Part shown: positions 44,996 through 55,830 of the stretch, piece by piece | Layout of the letters: every line of letters begins with the position of its first letter | Numbering within the stretch: position 1 is the stretch's first letter | Origin: Flaccisagitta enflata | Lineage: Eukaryota > Chaetognatha > Sagittoidea > Aphragmophora | Length of the DNA stretch: 64,000 bases | Assembly (NCBI GenBank): GCA_965153355.1 | Contig: OZ231128.1 | Span: 2,356,001-2,420,000 of the forward strand | Direction: 5' to 3' | Position numbers and translations under genes: made by a program | The notes under the pieces: generated by a model | What the model saw: only the letters and a program-made list of their open reading frames with translations | Database searches by the model: none | What the model was told of the DNA's origin: nothing

Positions 44996-47900
44996 CAAGA
45001 GGAAAGAAAGACACATAAAGACAGATATTGAATAACAAAAATAGACAAGCAGTTAACTAAATGTCACATTGAAAAACATAACAGAAACAAAAAACTCCCA
45101 TTTACGACTTTTTTCCAGTCGGCGAGAGTCGCCTTTATTGGTAATATTCGTCCTTGACAAAGCAATGCCAACGTGGATCCAAGTAGAAATTTGAAACTGT
45201 TTCAAATTTCGTGTCAAGATTAGATAGATCTCTTACATTCCCTTCTCATCCTCCTAGAGTTATTTTTATTGGTGTTCGTCCTTGACATCTCGAGCATTGG
45301 TTATTTGGGGGCTGCTCACTAGTACACTAATACCAGAAAGTTTAGTCTGACAGACCGATAGACTGCCCTACCGACATGTCTCGTTTCAATACTAGTTTTG
45401 ATTTTTGTACGCCGCTTTGATCAAAATGGAGATTTAATACATTATCAATTTGACAAGTTTCGTGATAAGCAGACGTTCTGTTATGCCCCCATATTCATGG
45501 CAGTGGCTCGGTTCGCGATCAAATTGGTACTTTGTGGTATTAAAAAGCAATTTCAGGTCTTGTTGAGGATTTTCTACCTTCCCTGGAGTAGCGGTTTTGG
45601 TTTTACTACCATGGGTAATAAGTGGTTGTTGGGAAAATTTCCTATTTTGGTCACTTTGGCCTCAAATTTAGGCCACTTTGTCTTGGAAATCGAACCTAAA
45701 ATCCATGAGATTAATAAACTAGAGCTCAAGAGCTAACCAGTGGTGCAATCCGCATGTTTTTATCTTTTTTTGTTTAGATTTTAGAGGGTTTTAAAGATGG
45801 GGCTTTTTTTTGCATCATGAAATTTAGGGAAAATTTGACAATTTTCACACTTTTTACTATATCGCAGCCTTGGATTAACGAATCTATAAAAAATTGGTGA
45901 CCAAATTGAAGAGTTTTTGATGCTCCAACTGATTCCAGAAAAATTTTTGATCGATACGGCCTCAGAAAAATTTTATTCACTATCAAAGCTGGTGAAAAAA
46001 GTCAAATTTTAAGGTCATTTAGGCTATTCTTCTTGAAAAATGAGGCCACTTCCAAACTGAAAATTGACTTAAAATTCATGAGCAAATCAAACCGCTGCTC
46101 AAGAGCTAATCAGTGGTGCAATCGGCATGTTCAGATGTTGCTGCATTCAATTTTTACAGAACTTCAAAGATACAGGGGTATGAAAAATCATCATTTGACC
46201 ATACCCTTGTATCTTTGAAGTTCTGTAAAATCTATACGCAGCAACATCTAAACATGCCAATTGCACCACTGAATAGCTCTTGAGCAGTAGTTTGATTTCC
46301 TCATGAATTTTAAGTCAGTTTTCAGTTTGGAAGTGGCCTAATTTTTCAAAGACAAATAGCCTAAATATCATTAAAATTTGACTTTTTTCACCTGCTTTGA
46401 GAGTAAATAAATTTTTTCTGGGTCCATATTGATCAAAATTTTTTCCAGAATCAGTAAGAGCATTGAAAACTTTTCAATTTGGTCACCAATTTTTTATAGA
46501 TTCGTTAATCCAAGGCTGCGATATAGTGAAAAACGTGAAAATTGTCAAATTTTCCCCTAAATTTCATGATGCAAAAAAACGCTCACAAGCCCCATCTTTA
46601 AAACCCTCTAAAATCTAAACAAAAAAAGATAAAAACATGCGGATTGCACCACTGGTTAGCTCTTGAGCTCTAGTTTATTAATCTCATGGATTTTAGGTTC
46701 GATTTCTTAGGCAAAGTGGCCTAAATTTGAGGCCAAAGTGACCTAAATAGGAAATTTTCCCAACAACCACTTATTACCCATGGTAGTAAAACCAAAACCG
46801 CTACTCCAGGGAAGGTAGAAAATCCTCAACAAGACCTGAAATTGCTTTTTAATACCACAAAGTACCAATTTGATCGTGAACCGAGCCACTGCCATGAATA
46901 TGGGGGCATAACAGAACGTCTGGTGATAAGATAATATTATGCTGGCTTTCCCTTTTCATCCTCTGGAGTTTTTTATAATATTCGTCCTTGACAAAGCAAT
47001 GCCAACGTTGATCCAAGTAGAAATTTGAAACGGTTTCAAATTTCGTGTCAAGATTAGATACAGACGAAAGTGAAATACAAGAAGTTAACCCCCCAAAAAC
47101 TGTAGCACCCCCCCTACAGCCGCAATCGCTGAATGAAGATTTGCATATGAGATAAAGAATAGAAGCTTATATCAATACAATTAGCCTCATCAGAGCGATT
47201 TTGGTATTTCATTCCCAGTAAAAAGTTACAGCTTAAAAACTAGCTAAAATTAACACTTTTTGAATTATGCTAAAAATGCAATTTTTTACTAGTTTTTTAG
47301 GTATAACTTTTTACTGGGAATGAAATTTTAAAATCGCTCTGATGAGGCTAATTGTATTGATATAAGCTTCCATTCCCTATCTTATATGTCTTTCTTCAAT
47401 CTGCGGTTAAGGCTGTAGGGGGGGGGGGTGCTACAGTTTTTGGGGGGTTAACTTCTTGTATTTCACTTTCGTCTGTAGATCTCTTACGTTCCCTTCTCAT
47501 TCTCCAAGAGTTATTTTTATGGGTATTCGTCCTTGACAAAGCTATGCCAACGTATTTGAAACTTTTAGGCCTAAATTACGTGTCAAGATAAGATAGCTTA
47601 CGTTGCCTTTTGGGCAGCAGCCTCAATGGGAACGAAGTCCTGTAGGACACGGACTTTTGTTCATTTGTCCATCTGTTTATTTTTTTTGTCCCCCCAGGCC
47701 CTCTCAGGCCTGAAATCTGCCCTCTCAGGCCTGAAATCTGCCCTCTCAGGCCTGAAATCTGCCCTCTCAGGCCTGAAATCTGCCCTCTCACGCCTTATAA
47801 CCGCCCTCTAAGGCCTGAAATCTGCCCTCTCAGGCCTGAAATTAGCCCTCGTATAATCAAGGCGTGAGAGGGTAGATTTTAGGCCTGAGCGGGCCGGGGG

Positions 47901-48937
47901 AATGGCCGGATGGACAAACTGAAAGTCCCCCTGTGTTCTAAAGGACTTTGTCCCCTTCAGGGCTGCTGCCCTGCTTCAGGAATCCCACTCCAATTCACAA
48001 TCATGCAAAGCAGGGCGACGGGTATCGCTGACCACATATTGCCCTTGGGCGACCTGATTTATCTTCGTTCTTGGCGCTGCCATGGCCAATGCCACATATT
48101 GTCTTTTTTTTTGCGACCTTGGCACAGCCATTGTCTCAAATTGCTTAGCCAAGCATTCTCTACGTTTTACACCGTGCTTGGCCTTATCATAACAAGGCCA
48201 AGATATGTCCAATAGATGCGTCCTCTTTAGATGTAAAATATTAGATACATATGAAGCTATTGAGTTATAATGATATGAAGATATAAAGATATTAAGATAA
48301 AGAGAAAAATAAAAACTCATTACTCTCTCCCCCCCTCATGAAGAGATATACAGAGACGAAGGGACAAAACAGACAAATGAGACAAATAAGGGAAATAAGA
48401 GACATAAGAGAAAAAAGAGACATAAGAAACATAAGAGACACGGGAGACATAGGAGACACAGGAGACATAGGAGACATTTAGACATAGGAGACATAGGAGA
48501 CATAAGGGACATAAGGGACATAAGAGACAAATAGGAGCCATGAGCGACAAAAGAGACACTAGAAATATAAGAGACATGAAGAGAAATGGAGAGAAAACTC
48601 TAAAAATTGCATTTAGAAAATTTCGCGTTACGGACATACCTACCTACCTACCCAGGGACAGACCCTCTTATAGAGATGCGAGGACGCATCTAAAAATGAT
48701 ATGATTTTTGGCAGATTCCACGGAAGCAACGCTTTGGTGTCAAAACATCGCACCGCCGTTCAAAAGTTGATGTCGCATTACAAGGCTTTGGGGTGGACGG
48801 GCTGTACCGGAGTAGCCGCCAAAGTCAAGGCCAAAGACATTCAATTCGCTCAAAAGGCCTTACATAAAAACCGAATGCAATTGGGCGTCAAAGCCAACAA
48901 GCTGCAGCATCATTATCGTGAACAAGTCATGTATTGA
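40651..48937 (+). CDS. ZNF622: ZNF622/REI1-type zinc finger protein of 60S ribosome maturation
   Basis: Eight exons (40651-40739, 40969-41140, 41923-42298, 42597-42803, 43017-43157, 43378-43497, 44098-44215, 48715-48937) splice in phase to 481 residues; human ZNF622 has 477. Domains in order: an N-terminal C2H2 finger (CVTCRVQY ... HYKSDWHRYNLKRKV), a second finger (CAICNKNF ... HLESKKH) split by intron 2, a long Asp-rich region, a third finger (CLFC ... HMSSIHSFFVPD), a fourth (CLWCNEKGKAFH ... HMRDKGH), then EYADFYDYRASYPD, LPSGATVGHRSLLRYYKQ and a basic C terminus with HYKALGWTG. The family works with the Arx1 pathway to release export factors from late cytoplasmic pre-60S subunits. The 4.5 kb last intron is filled with nested transposons. 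Confidence 0.97.
40858..40968 (+). repeat. Tandem copies of a splice acceptor segment in ZNF622 intron 1
   Basis: A 32-34 bp unit (CACCTGCAGATTCAATTTGATCATTTT) is repeated three times before the true acceptor CACCTGCAG|ATACAATTTG at 40968. The unit spans the acceptor and the first exon bases, so each copy carries a plausible AG. Confidence 0.75.
43270..43370 (+). repeat. Hairpin-headed dispersed repeat, AGTCGC type, compact copy
   Basis: GTCGC, loop GTGCTA-like, GCGAC at 43278-43294, then CTCTCCACCCCGC; 3' end CCCGCACGCGACTTATAGG (43333-43351) and a GTTGGCC tail. It ends 8 bp before ZNF622 exon 6. Confidence 0.7.
44489..45119. mobile_element. Possible small TIR element with GA/CA microsatellite
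   Basis: CTGGAAAAAAGTCG at the left and CGACTTTTTTCCAG at the right form 14-bp inverted repeats, and parallel copies of the flanking unit (near 45250, 46970, 47500) lack this stretch. I could not settle the target duplication. The interior holds (GA)n and (CA)n runs at 44840-44990. Confidence 0.55.
45470..46922. mobile_element. Large palindromic hAT-type MITE, 1453 bp
   Basis: The two halves are near-perfect inverted repeats, with ends CAGACGTTCTGTTATGCCCC and its complement, and a centre near 46180. It is flanked by the exact octamer GTGATAAG (45462-45469 and 46923-46930). The paralogous unit near 44437 has a single GTGATTAG and no element, a related empty site. The CAG start and 8-bp duplication fit the hAT superfamily. 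No transposase. Confidence 0.9.
47061..47475. mobile_element. Palindromic TA-type MITE, 415 bp
   Basis: The ends CAGACGAAAGTGAAATACAA and the complement extend as an inverted repeat over most of the element, around a central region near 47265. TA flanks both ends (47059-47060, 47476-47477), and the parallel unit at 45221-45240 (AGATTAGATAGATCTC) shows the uninterrupted TA site. Confidence 0.9.
47609..48057. mobile_element. Foldback element copy d with 21-bp minisatellite
   Basis: Left arm GGGCAGCAGCCTCAATGGGA with GAAGTCCTGTAGGACACGG; right arm 47917-47970 inverted; centre of GCCCTCTCAGGCCTGAAATCT units. Right outer end GGCGACGGGTATCGCTGACC, CACATATTGCCCTTGGGCGA. Confidence 0.8.
48181..48695 (-). 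repeat. Hairpin-headed repeat, AGATGC type, with internal (GACATA)n expansion
   Basis: On the minus strand: AGATGC (48691-48686), loop GTCCTC, GCATCT (48679-48674), CTATAAGAGGG, a GTAGGTAGG tract, a GACATA microsatellite (48370-48600), then GAGGACGCATCT (48225-48214, one base off), ATTGG and CTTGGCCTTGTT. The 5' end lies 20 bp before the last ZNF622 exon. Confidence 0.8.
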
Positions 48938-49383
48938 GAGCATTGTTTGACTTTCTTTCTTTCTTTCCTTCTTTCTTTCCTTCTTTCCTTCTTTCCTTCT
49001 TTCTTTCTTTCTCACTCACTCATTCTATCACTCTATCACTCACTCGCTCTATCACTCACTCTATCACTCACTCACTCTATCACACTCTATCACTCACTCA
49101 CTCACTCACTCACTCACTCACTCACTCTTCTCTTCTCCCCCCCCCCCCACCTCCGCGCCTTTCCTTTGTACGTGAAAAAGACAATTATCATACGTGTGAT
49201 CGTGTTGATTTCTAAAAAAAAAGTAATGTTGATTTGCAGGCCCAGTTCAATCTCCTCATATGGCATCATGGCGTCATGATTAAAAAAGATAAAAAAAAGG
49301 TTTTGGGCCAGGAAAAATAATATTGAGAGACATTTTCGTACGTCTTTTGACTTGGAACACGCCGACGGTGTAATAATAGAATC
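48938..49383. other. ZNF622-TBPL1 spacer
   Basis: Contains (TTTC)n at 48953-49010, (CACT)n at 49011-49125 and a C run; no gene. It should hold the ZNF622 3' end and the TBPL1 promoter, but I can point to no specific element. Confidence 0.5.
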
Positions 49384-52300
49384 ATGAATCCATTCTTTGA
49401 TTCTTCCGTGACTGACGCTTGTCCACCTTCTATGTACCTCGATCAGTCGTCTTTAGACCTCTTCGATGATCCGTCGGTCGTAGATCGACCACCGGCCTCT
49501 GCCTCTGAAGATGTTTCCGTTTCGCAGGTTAGTTATTTACTTGGCATGGGAGAGGGGGGGGGGGAGAATCCATGATCTACAAGGTGGGGTCGGTGAGGGA
49601 GAGATAGGGGGGAATCAATGATCAGTAAGGTGGGGTCGGTGATGAATTAACTTACTACGGGTGAAGTCTGATTGGCTGAATATGAATAACTGACACATAT
49701 ACGATATGTGCTGCAAAAAGCATCGGAAATGTGACTCCCGGCTCTTCCCCCCCCCCCCCACACCTTTTTAGTCGCTAACTAAGCGACTCTATGAGAGGGT
49801 ATTTAGGAAGGATGGTAACGCGAAAATTTGGGTGACACGAAATCGACTGAAATGGTGATTTCTGAGCTCGATTGTGCCCCCGCCCTGCTACCTTATAGCC
49901 CCCGCCCTGCCCCATTCTGCCCCTGTCCACCGCATTACTGCCCCTGCCCACCCGCCACCGGCCTCGTTTCATTTTCAACCATTTTCGTTCCCAGGCGTTT
50001 CCACCAACGCCTTCGCTCTCATCCATTCCCGCTCAACTGAGTGTCGGTGGTGCTGAACTTCCTCCGCTTCAACCACGGCCCCCGCCGCCGTTAATGCAGC
50101 GGCACCACCAACATCCGAGTCATTTTCCGTCTCATTCGCAGCCCCGCTTGAGGTCGCCGTCGTCATGCGCGGGGTCCGTCTCTAGCGCATCGGTCGGCCT
50201 CGGAGGAACTGCCTCCACTTCGTTGTTGCCCAAGCTTACCTCTCATTTGTCATCCTCTCATCTCTCTCTTTCGTCATCCTCTCATCTCTCTCTTTCGTCG
50301 CACGCTCGCTCTTCTTGCTCCTCTTCTTCTTCAGCCGTATTTTCCTCTTCTTCCTCTTCAGCCACCTCATCCTTTTCTGCATCTTCCTTCAAACACTCCG
50401 TCCAATCCACGGGAGGATCATCGTCGTCCTTTTTCGGCGGCCCTCGTGGGTTTCTAGACCATCCTTTGAGCCATCCATCATCTCACGGCACGATGCCACA
50501 TCCGTTGTTGACACAACCTTATCGTTCATTTCAGCGGCAGACGTTTTTCCACTCTCCCGTCAACGTCAACTTTTTCCAGTCGCCATTTCCGGTTTCCAAT
50601 TCGACTACGACGTCGAGAGCGGCGATGACGTCCAAAAACGACGATGCAACGCCTCCTATCGATCTGATAGTCAACAACGTCGTCGCCGTCTTCAGCGGTG
50701 AGGAGATGAGATATCGCGGTGTTGAGCTCTGTTTGTACGTTGGTATTTAAGGTGACTTTGAGGATAGATCCAGATGTATCGGAAATCGCAACCAGAGTTT
50801 AGCTTGTACATCTTATGAAATAATGAATGAGTTATGCATGTCAGGATTCAATGAATGCTTCTATCTTCTGTTGGGCTTTTTATAGTCGCAGTGTGCGACT
50901 CTTCACCCCGCTAGGCCGCTATGTCCGTCCGTCCGTCGGTTGGGTACCTTGCCAATGGTTGGTTGGTCGGTCCCCATCCTTCTTTTTCGGGTCAGCGATT
51001 CTGCCCAAATGCCCCGGTAATCTCTATCATGGTCCTTGCCCACCCGCACGCGACTAGGGTTGCCGTGTATCCGGTTTGTTTTTCCTCGTCCAGTAATTCT
51101 GTAACCTTTCTTCTCTTGTAAAGTGCGCTGTCATTTGGATTTGCATTCGATCACGATGAAAAGCGGGAACGTGATATTTCGGCGCGATAAAAACGTGGTT
51201 ACCATGAAATTGCGGTCACCCCGCGTCACGTGCAGGATTTGGAGTTCGGGGAAAATCACGTCCACGGGAGCCGCCTCTGAGGAAGACGCTAAAAGAGGTA
51301 CAGTTGTCCCGTGTCGCTGTCACAAGTTCCATGGATGCAGGGGACGACGCGTCCACCACGTCCATGGACGTGATAAAAGTTGATCTTAAAAATTGAGTCG
51401 GTCTTGAATTAAGAGTGATTGTAGGCTAATAAATTTTTTAAAAAATTTAATAACAGTAATAAAGGGAGAAAAATTTGTTTGAAATGGAACAAAAAAATCT
51501 TTAAATGGAAGATTGTCATTCATTAATGATTCTAGAAGAATAAAAGAAATTAGCTTTTTTTGTAAGTTTTTAGTCGCGTGCACGCGACTCTACACCCCGC
51601 TTTGTCCGTCGGTTGGTTGGTTGGTCACACTTTTTTTTTTTTTAATGATTTTTATTTTTAGACTTCACTGCTCCTGCCCAAATGGTCAAGTGACCTCAAA
51701 TTTGGCCCCTGCCCACCCGCACGCGACTTCGGTAGCCGTGTATATGTATAAGGCCTTGTTATTTTTCATATGTTGTCTTGATCCTGACTCAGTCTTGAAA
51801 TGCTAGGTAGACGTGTTGAATCTTGGAGCTGCCCTACATCCATGGTCACAACATTTTGACGATCGGGGGAATTTCCCTCCTCACTAAGTTTTACTGGTTA
51901 TTTTATAGGTTGTCGTCGTGTTGCGCGTAAATTGTCCAAGTTAGGTTACAAGGTTCGATTCTGTCGCTTCAGAGTCGTCAATATTTTGGCGTCGTGCGTT
52001 CTCCCCTTCGCCATCAAATTGATACAGTTTGCCAAGGATCACCCCCAGGTTGGGGAATCTCAATGTGTCAAGTTATATGGATTTTTTCTCAAAGATGCTC
52101 CATACAATGTGAACAAATACTGTTTATAAAGTTGAAAAAGAGCATATACAATGACTAAAAGCGACAAAAAATATATGACATGTGCAACAATTCATACTAG
52201 AAAACTATAAAACTATAAAACTAGAAAACTATAAATTACGTATGAATGGCAACCGTGGTATTGTCAGAGTACGTTAAAAATTGGCCCAGTTTTATTTCGT

Positions 52301-54868
52301 GCCATCGCCAAATTCGCCAAATTTTCTCATTATTTTTTCCTCACTGTCGTTTTAGGTCGCGGTATATGAACCGGAATTACATCCGGGTGTTGCTCTATGC
52401 TTCAAGGAATTAAAAGTAAACATGCGCGTGTTCTCCACTGGTTCTATCACCGTCACTGCGCCCAAAGTAAACCTCATCGAAGGGGGCGTTCTTAAAGTCT
52501 TTAAAATGGTACGCGATTTCAAACATTTTTTTTCCTTTTCCGTAGGAATCTTCCATCACTGTTCATATTTTAAGAATCGGTTCACAGGCCTGTATATTGT
52601 TTTACATTCCCCCCCCCGTGGGGGGGGGAAATAAACAAAGGGCTTGGAGATGGGGAAAAAATGTAAGGGGAAAAAAAAGAAAATTTGGGGAAAATAAAAC
52701 TTAAGGCAATACTAAAACATAAAAACTGGTTAGTAAAACACAATTTAACACTATTTAAACCTTAAAACACTGTTTTATTGTCATATGGGGAGGAGAATCA
52801 TAGATTTTGTAACGCGACACAACACATTGCAGGGAAGAAAATCAAAGGCAGGGGGGGGGTAATTAATCAAAGATCATAGAACTATATTTATCCCTGTCGG
52901 TTCATATCCTGGTGTTATGTAACAGTATGGGCAGTATTTTTTTCAAAACGCCCATTGATATTGCATCAGGTGTACGAATACCGTAATGACGAAGAGGAAA
53001 AAGCTGGTCGCGTGCCTATAAATAACTTGAGGCGCAACATGGTGAGCTATGCGTGTTTTAGTCGGTTTATCTAAGAACGTGGACCTCGATGGTCATAGAA
53101 CTAACGAATTACAGTAGATCTCGTTTAGAGTTGAGATAACGGAGGCGAGCATTATAGAAAAACATGAAGCACGGGGACTGATATTTAAGATATAAAATTG
53201 TAACAGAATGTTGGTTGCCATGGAAACACATTTCCATGTATTCCCGCAACAATATCAATATTTTGAGAAATATTTTGAAGGAACATTGCTTAAGATTAAA
53301 TTTGCTACAACTTTCCCATAAAATGTTCTTTAAAAATTTTGTTGTTTAGCCGTTGCTAGGGGTTGTCACATGTAAATACTGTCCCTAGCAATGGTCAAAC
53401 AAGCGAAATTCTTATAGAACATATTGTGAGAAAGTTGTGGCAAATTTAAATGAGCAATGTTCCTTCAAATCTCTCAAAATACTGTTTTTATAATAAGAAT
53501 AAATGGAAGTATTTCTATGGCAACCCACCATCATGAGAAATAAATCATTCTTTTATTAATTTACATTCCAAACATCAGTTGTCTAGCTTCATTTTTTTTT
53601 AGTCGCGTGCTACATAACTTTACAACCCGCTTTTCCATCAGTCGGTCAGTCGGTCAGTCCATCACAAAACTGTTTGAAAGGCTTTTTAAAGTGTTTTCAT
53701 GTCTTTGAGTGGTAGAGAAGGAAGTTTGAGGAGTAGGCCTAAACAGCCATTTCACATTTCTTTAAAAAGAAAAAAAAATGTTTGTCTGTTTATCTGCCTG
53801 ACTTTTTTGAAAGTGCCGACGCACGCAACTTAGGTTTAATGACCTTGTTCTAAAAGGCTTGCCCCCGTTATCTCAAGTCTAGACAAGATCTGCTGTACAC
53901 AAATCTAAGTACACTAAGCTGTTGCATCTTTTTCCCTGCAAGGTGCAAAACTGTCTTTAATTAAACGCGTGTGCATTTCATTTTTCAGTCTATCGGCCTT
54001 CCACTACTATCGCAAGTTCGCTTGCGGTATGCTAAGGTTGTACCCAAGGGACCATATCACTCTCGATATAAACAGGTGAGTTCAACGGACTTCCTGGTGT
54101 ATGGATCATAGTAATAGATGCAAAAATCAGGCGTTTATAAAGTTGAGCATTTCTCTTTCCCCCCCCCCCCCCGCGGGGCGAATAAAATCAAAGGGTTTGG
54201 AGATGGGGAAAAAATTAAAAGCTAAAAAAGAAGAAAAAAGAATTTTTTTGAATATATAACACTTTTGATAGTTCCAAATGGTAGTCTTTGATTACTACAA
54301 CACATTTTAACACTATTTAAACCAATAATATACTGCTCTATTGCTTTGTGGAGAAGAAAATCATAGATTTTGTAACGCAACGCGATATGTCGCGGGGAAG
54401 AAAATCAAGGGCAGGGGGGGAATAGAATCAAAAGCCGCTCAATTATATACACCCCTGGCAAAAATCAATCTGCGATGCTCAATCACAATTCAATAAGACA
54501 GTCTAATTGGTCAATCGTCAAGTGGTGCGTAGGACTAGTGTAGACCCTTCCCACTTCAAATGACCTTGGCCGAGAGTGAGTGAGTGACATCCAGAGGAAA
54601 ATGAAAGCTACCACAGCGATGGCGATAACGATGACAATATCGATGGTTTTTGACAATGACAACGAACGCCGACAGCCAATAACCTTTCTCTATTGCGTCT
54701 GTGACGATGAATGGAGCACATTCAGTCATATAACTGCTTTTAACGGACGTCGATGTATTTAACTGCGTTTAATGGATGTCAATTTATAACTTAAAAGGAA
54801 TTCGATTGCTCTCTTTTATTCCGCAGAGAATCCATCGCGAGTGCATGTTTAATGCTTCCATCCAACAG
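49384..54868 (+). CDS. TBPL1: TBP-like factor TRF2/TBPL1 with long N-terminal extension
   Basis: Exons 49384-49527, 49995-50697, 51124-51297, 51909-52048, 52356-52508, 52970-53041, 53989-54075 and 54827-54868 join in phase to 505 residues; a short terminal exon follows (DLAVHATSD-stop at 55175-55204, or SVDAISNH-stop at 55290-55316). From about residue 272 it matches TBPL1: NNVVAVFSVRCHLDL, IWSSGKITSTGAASEEDAKRG, YEPELHPGV and FSTGSITVTAPKV, covering both TBP repeats. TRF2 directs transcription from TATA-less core promoters in bilaterians. The roughly 270 residues before the core are Ser/Pro/His-rich and absent from the human protein; about 45 residues follow the core. Introns carry a hAT MITE pair, a TA element and three hairpin repeats. 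Confidence 0.92.
49770..49972 (+). repeat. Hairpin-headed dispersed repeat, AGTCGC type
   Basis: AGTCGC (49770-49775), loop TAACTAA, GCGACT (49783-49788); 3' tail CCTGCCCACCCGCCACCGGCC near 49945. It lies in TBPL1 intron 1. Confidence 0.65.
50880..51090 (+). repeat. Hairpin-headed dispersed repeat, AGTCGC type, near-complete
   Basis: AGTCGC (50884-50889), loop AGTGT, GCGACT (50895-50900), CTTCACCCCGC, GTCCGTCCGTCGG; 3' end CCGCACGCGACT (51044-51055), then GGTTGCCGTGTATCCGGTTT. Confidence 0.8.
51567..51765 (+). repeat. Hairpin-headed dispersed repeat, AGTCGC type, near-complete
   Basis: AGTCGC (51572-51577), loop GTGCAC, GCGACT (51584-51589), CTCTACACCCCGC, GTCGGTTGGTTGG; 3' end CCGCACGCGACT (51719-51730), TAGCCGTGTATATG and AAGGCCTTGTT. 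Confidence 0.8.
52585..52896. mobile_element. hAT-type MITE, family CAGG/TGTATAT, copy 2
   Basis: Starts CAGGCCTGTATATTG, ends TATATTTATCCCTG, flanked by the exact octamer TCGGTTCA at 52577-52584 and 52897-52904. About 312 bp, non-coding, in TBPL1 intron 5. Confidence 0.9.
53112..53894. mobile_element. TA-type TIR element, about 783 bp, with nested repeat
   Basis: About 32-bp imperfect inverted ends (CAGTAGATCTCGTTTAGAGT and complement) flanked by TA. It contains a diverged version of the palindromic MITE core (CCGTTGCTAGGGG near 53350) and a hairpin-headed repeat (about 53600-53852, 3' end GCACGCAACTTAGG). Confidence 0.75.
54128..54457. mobile_element. hAT-type MITE, family CAGG/TGTATAT, copy 3
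   Basis: Starts CAGGCGTTTATAAAG, ends ATATACACCCCTG, flanked by the exact octamer GCAAAAAT at 54120-54127 and 54458-54465. It shares the C-rich and AAAATCAAGGGCAGGGGGG blocks with copies 1 and 2. Confidence 0.9.
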
Positions 54869-54944
54869 GTATGAACAAAAACAAGGCCAGGTTATGGCCA
54901 ATAAGTGCGCCTCGCTTGATGAGGAATTTGTGAATCAACGTTTT

Positions 54945-54995
54945 GAATGAATGTATGAATGAATGAATGAATGAATGAATGAATGAATGAATGTA
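54945..54995. repeat. (AATG)n microsatellite
   Basis: A GAATGAAT run within a decayed hairpin-headed repeat in minus orientation (tail near 54880-54915, stem remnant near 55125). Confidence 0.85.
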
Positions 54996-55375
54996 AATGT
55001 GGTAAGGCATGAGAAGTGATAGGAATGAAGAAATGCGTCAGAATGAGCCGTTGTGCGGATTTCTAACGTTTGCGTTACCCAACAGACTGACAGACAGACA
55101 GACGGACATGGCCTCTTTTAAAAGTGCGAGGGCTGTAAAGAACCGTAGAAAATACTGTCTCGTACCGTCATTAGGATCTTGCCGTCCACGCAACTTCCGA
55201 TTGAGGACGCCACTTCCGGATTGAATACGCCATCGCTACGCCAATCACGCCGATAACGTCACTTCCGGTGGCGCTGGTTCCAACGTCAGTCTGTGGATGC
55301 TATCTCTAATCACTAGGTAAGAAAGTGTATTTAAACTATTATATACAGGAAGAATAGCAGCCCAAAGGCGGTAAG

Positions 55376-55830
55376 TGGTCAGCGGTACCCGTGCCCTGCT
55401 TGAGTAGTGTGTGATTTAAGTTGAGGGGGAGCAGGGCAGCGGCCCCGAAGGGGACGAAGTCCTGTAGAACACAGGGGGAATCCGTCCATCCGTCCGTCTG
55501 TCCGTCAGAATTTAGGTATCGGAGGCCACAATATAGGTCCAAGGGGCCAAAATGATGTACCTCGGGCCAGATTTGGGGTTTTCTGGCCAGATTTGGGCCA
55601 TTTTGCTTGGATTTGGGCCATTATACTTGGATTTGGGCCATTTTGCTTAGATTTGGGTTATATTGCTTGGATTTGGGCTATTTGGCAGAATTTGGGTCAG
55701 AATAGGCCCCAAAGGTGACGAAGCCCTCAGGATGGGGCAGGGGGGGACGGACGTACGGACGTACGGCGTGGGACGGACTACAGACAGATTCCCCTGTGTT
55801 CCTGACAGGATCGTCCCCTTTCGGGGCCAT
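55376..55830. mobile_element. Foldback element copy e
   Basis: Outer GGTCAGCGGTACCCGTGCCC, then the left arm GGCAGCGGCCCCGAAGGGG with GTCCTGTAGAACACAGGGGG (55436-55480); right arm at 55780-55830 inverted. The centre holds TTTGGGCCATTTTGCTTGGA units of about 20 bp. Confidence 0.75.

Larger units (their letters stand above)
44275..47560. repeat. Tandemly repeated intronic unit with insertions
   Basis: Blocks such as CAGACCGATAGACTGCCC, GTACGCCGCTTTGATC, TGCTGGCTTTCCCTTTTCAT, TATTCGTCCTTGACAAAGC and TTTCGTGTCAAGATTAGATA recur in the same order from 44275, 45290 and 46930. The copies act as empty sites for the MITEs inserted at 45470 and 47061. Confidence 0.8.
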
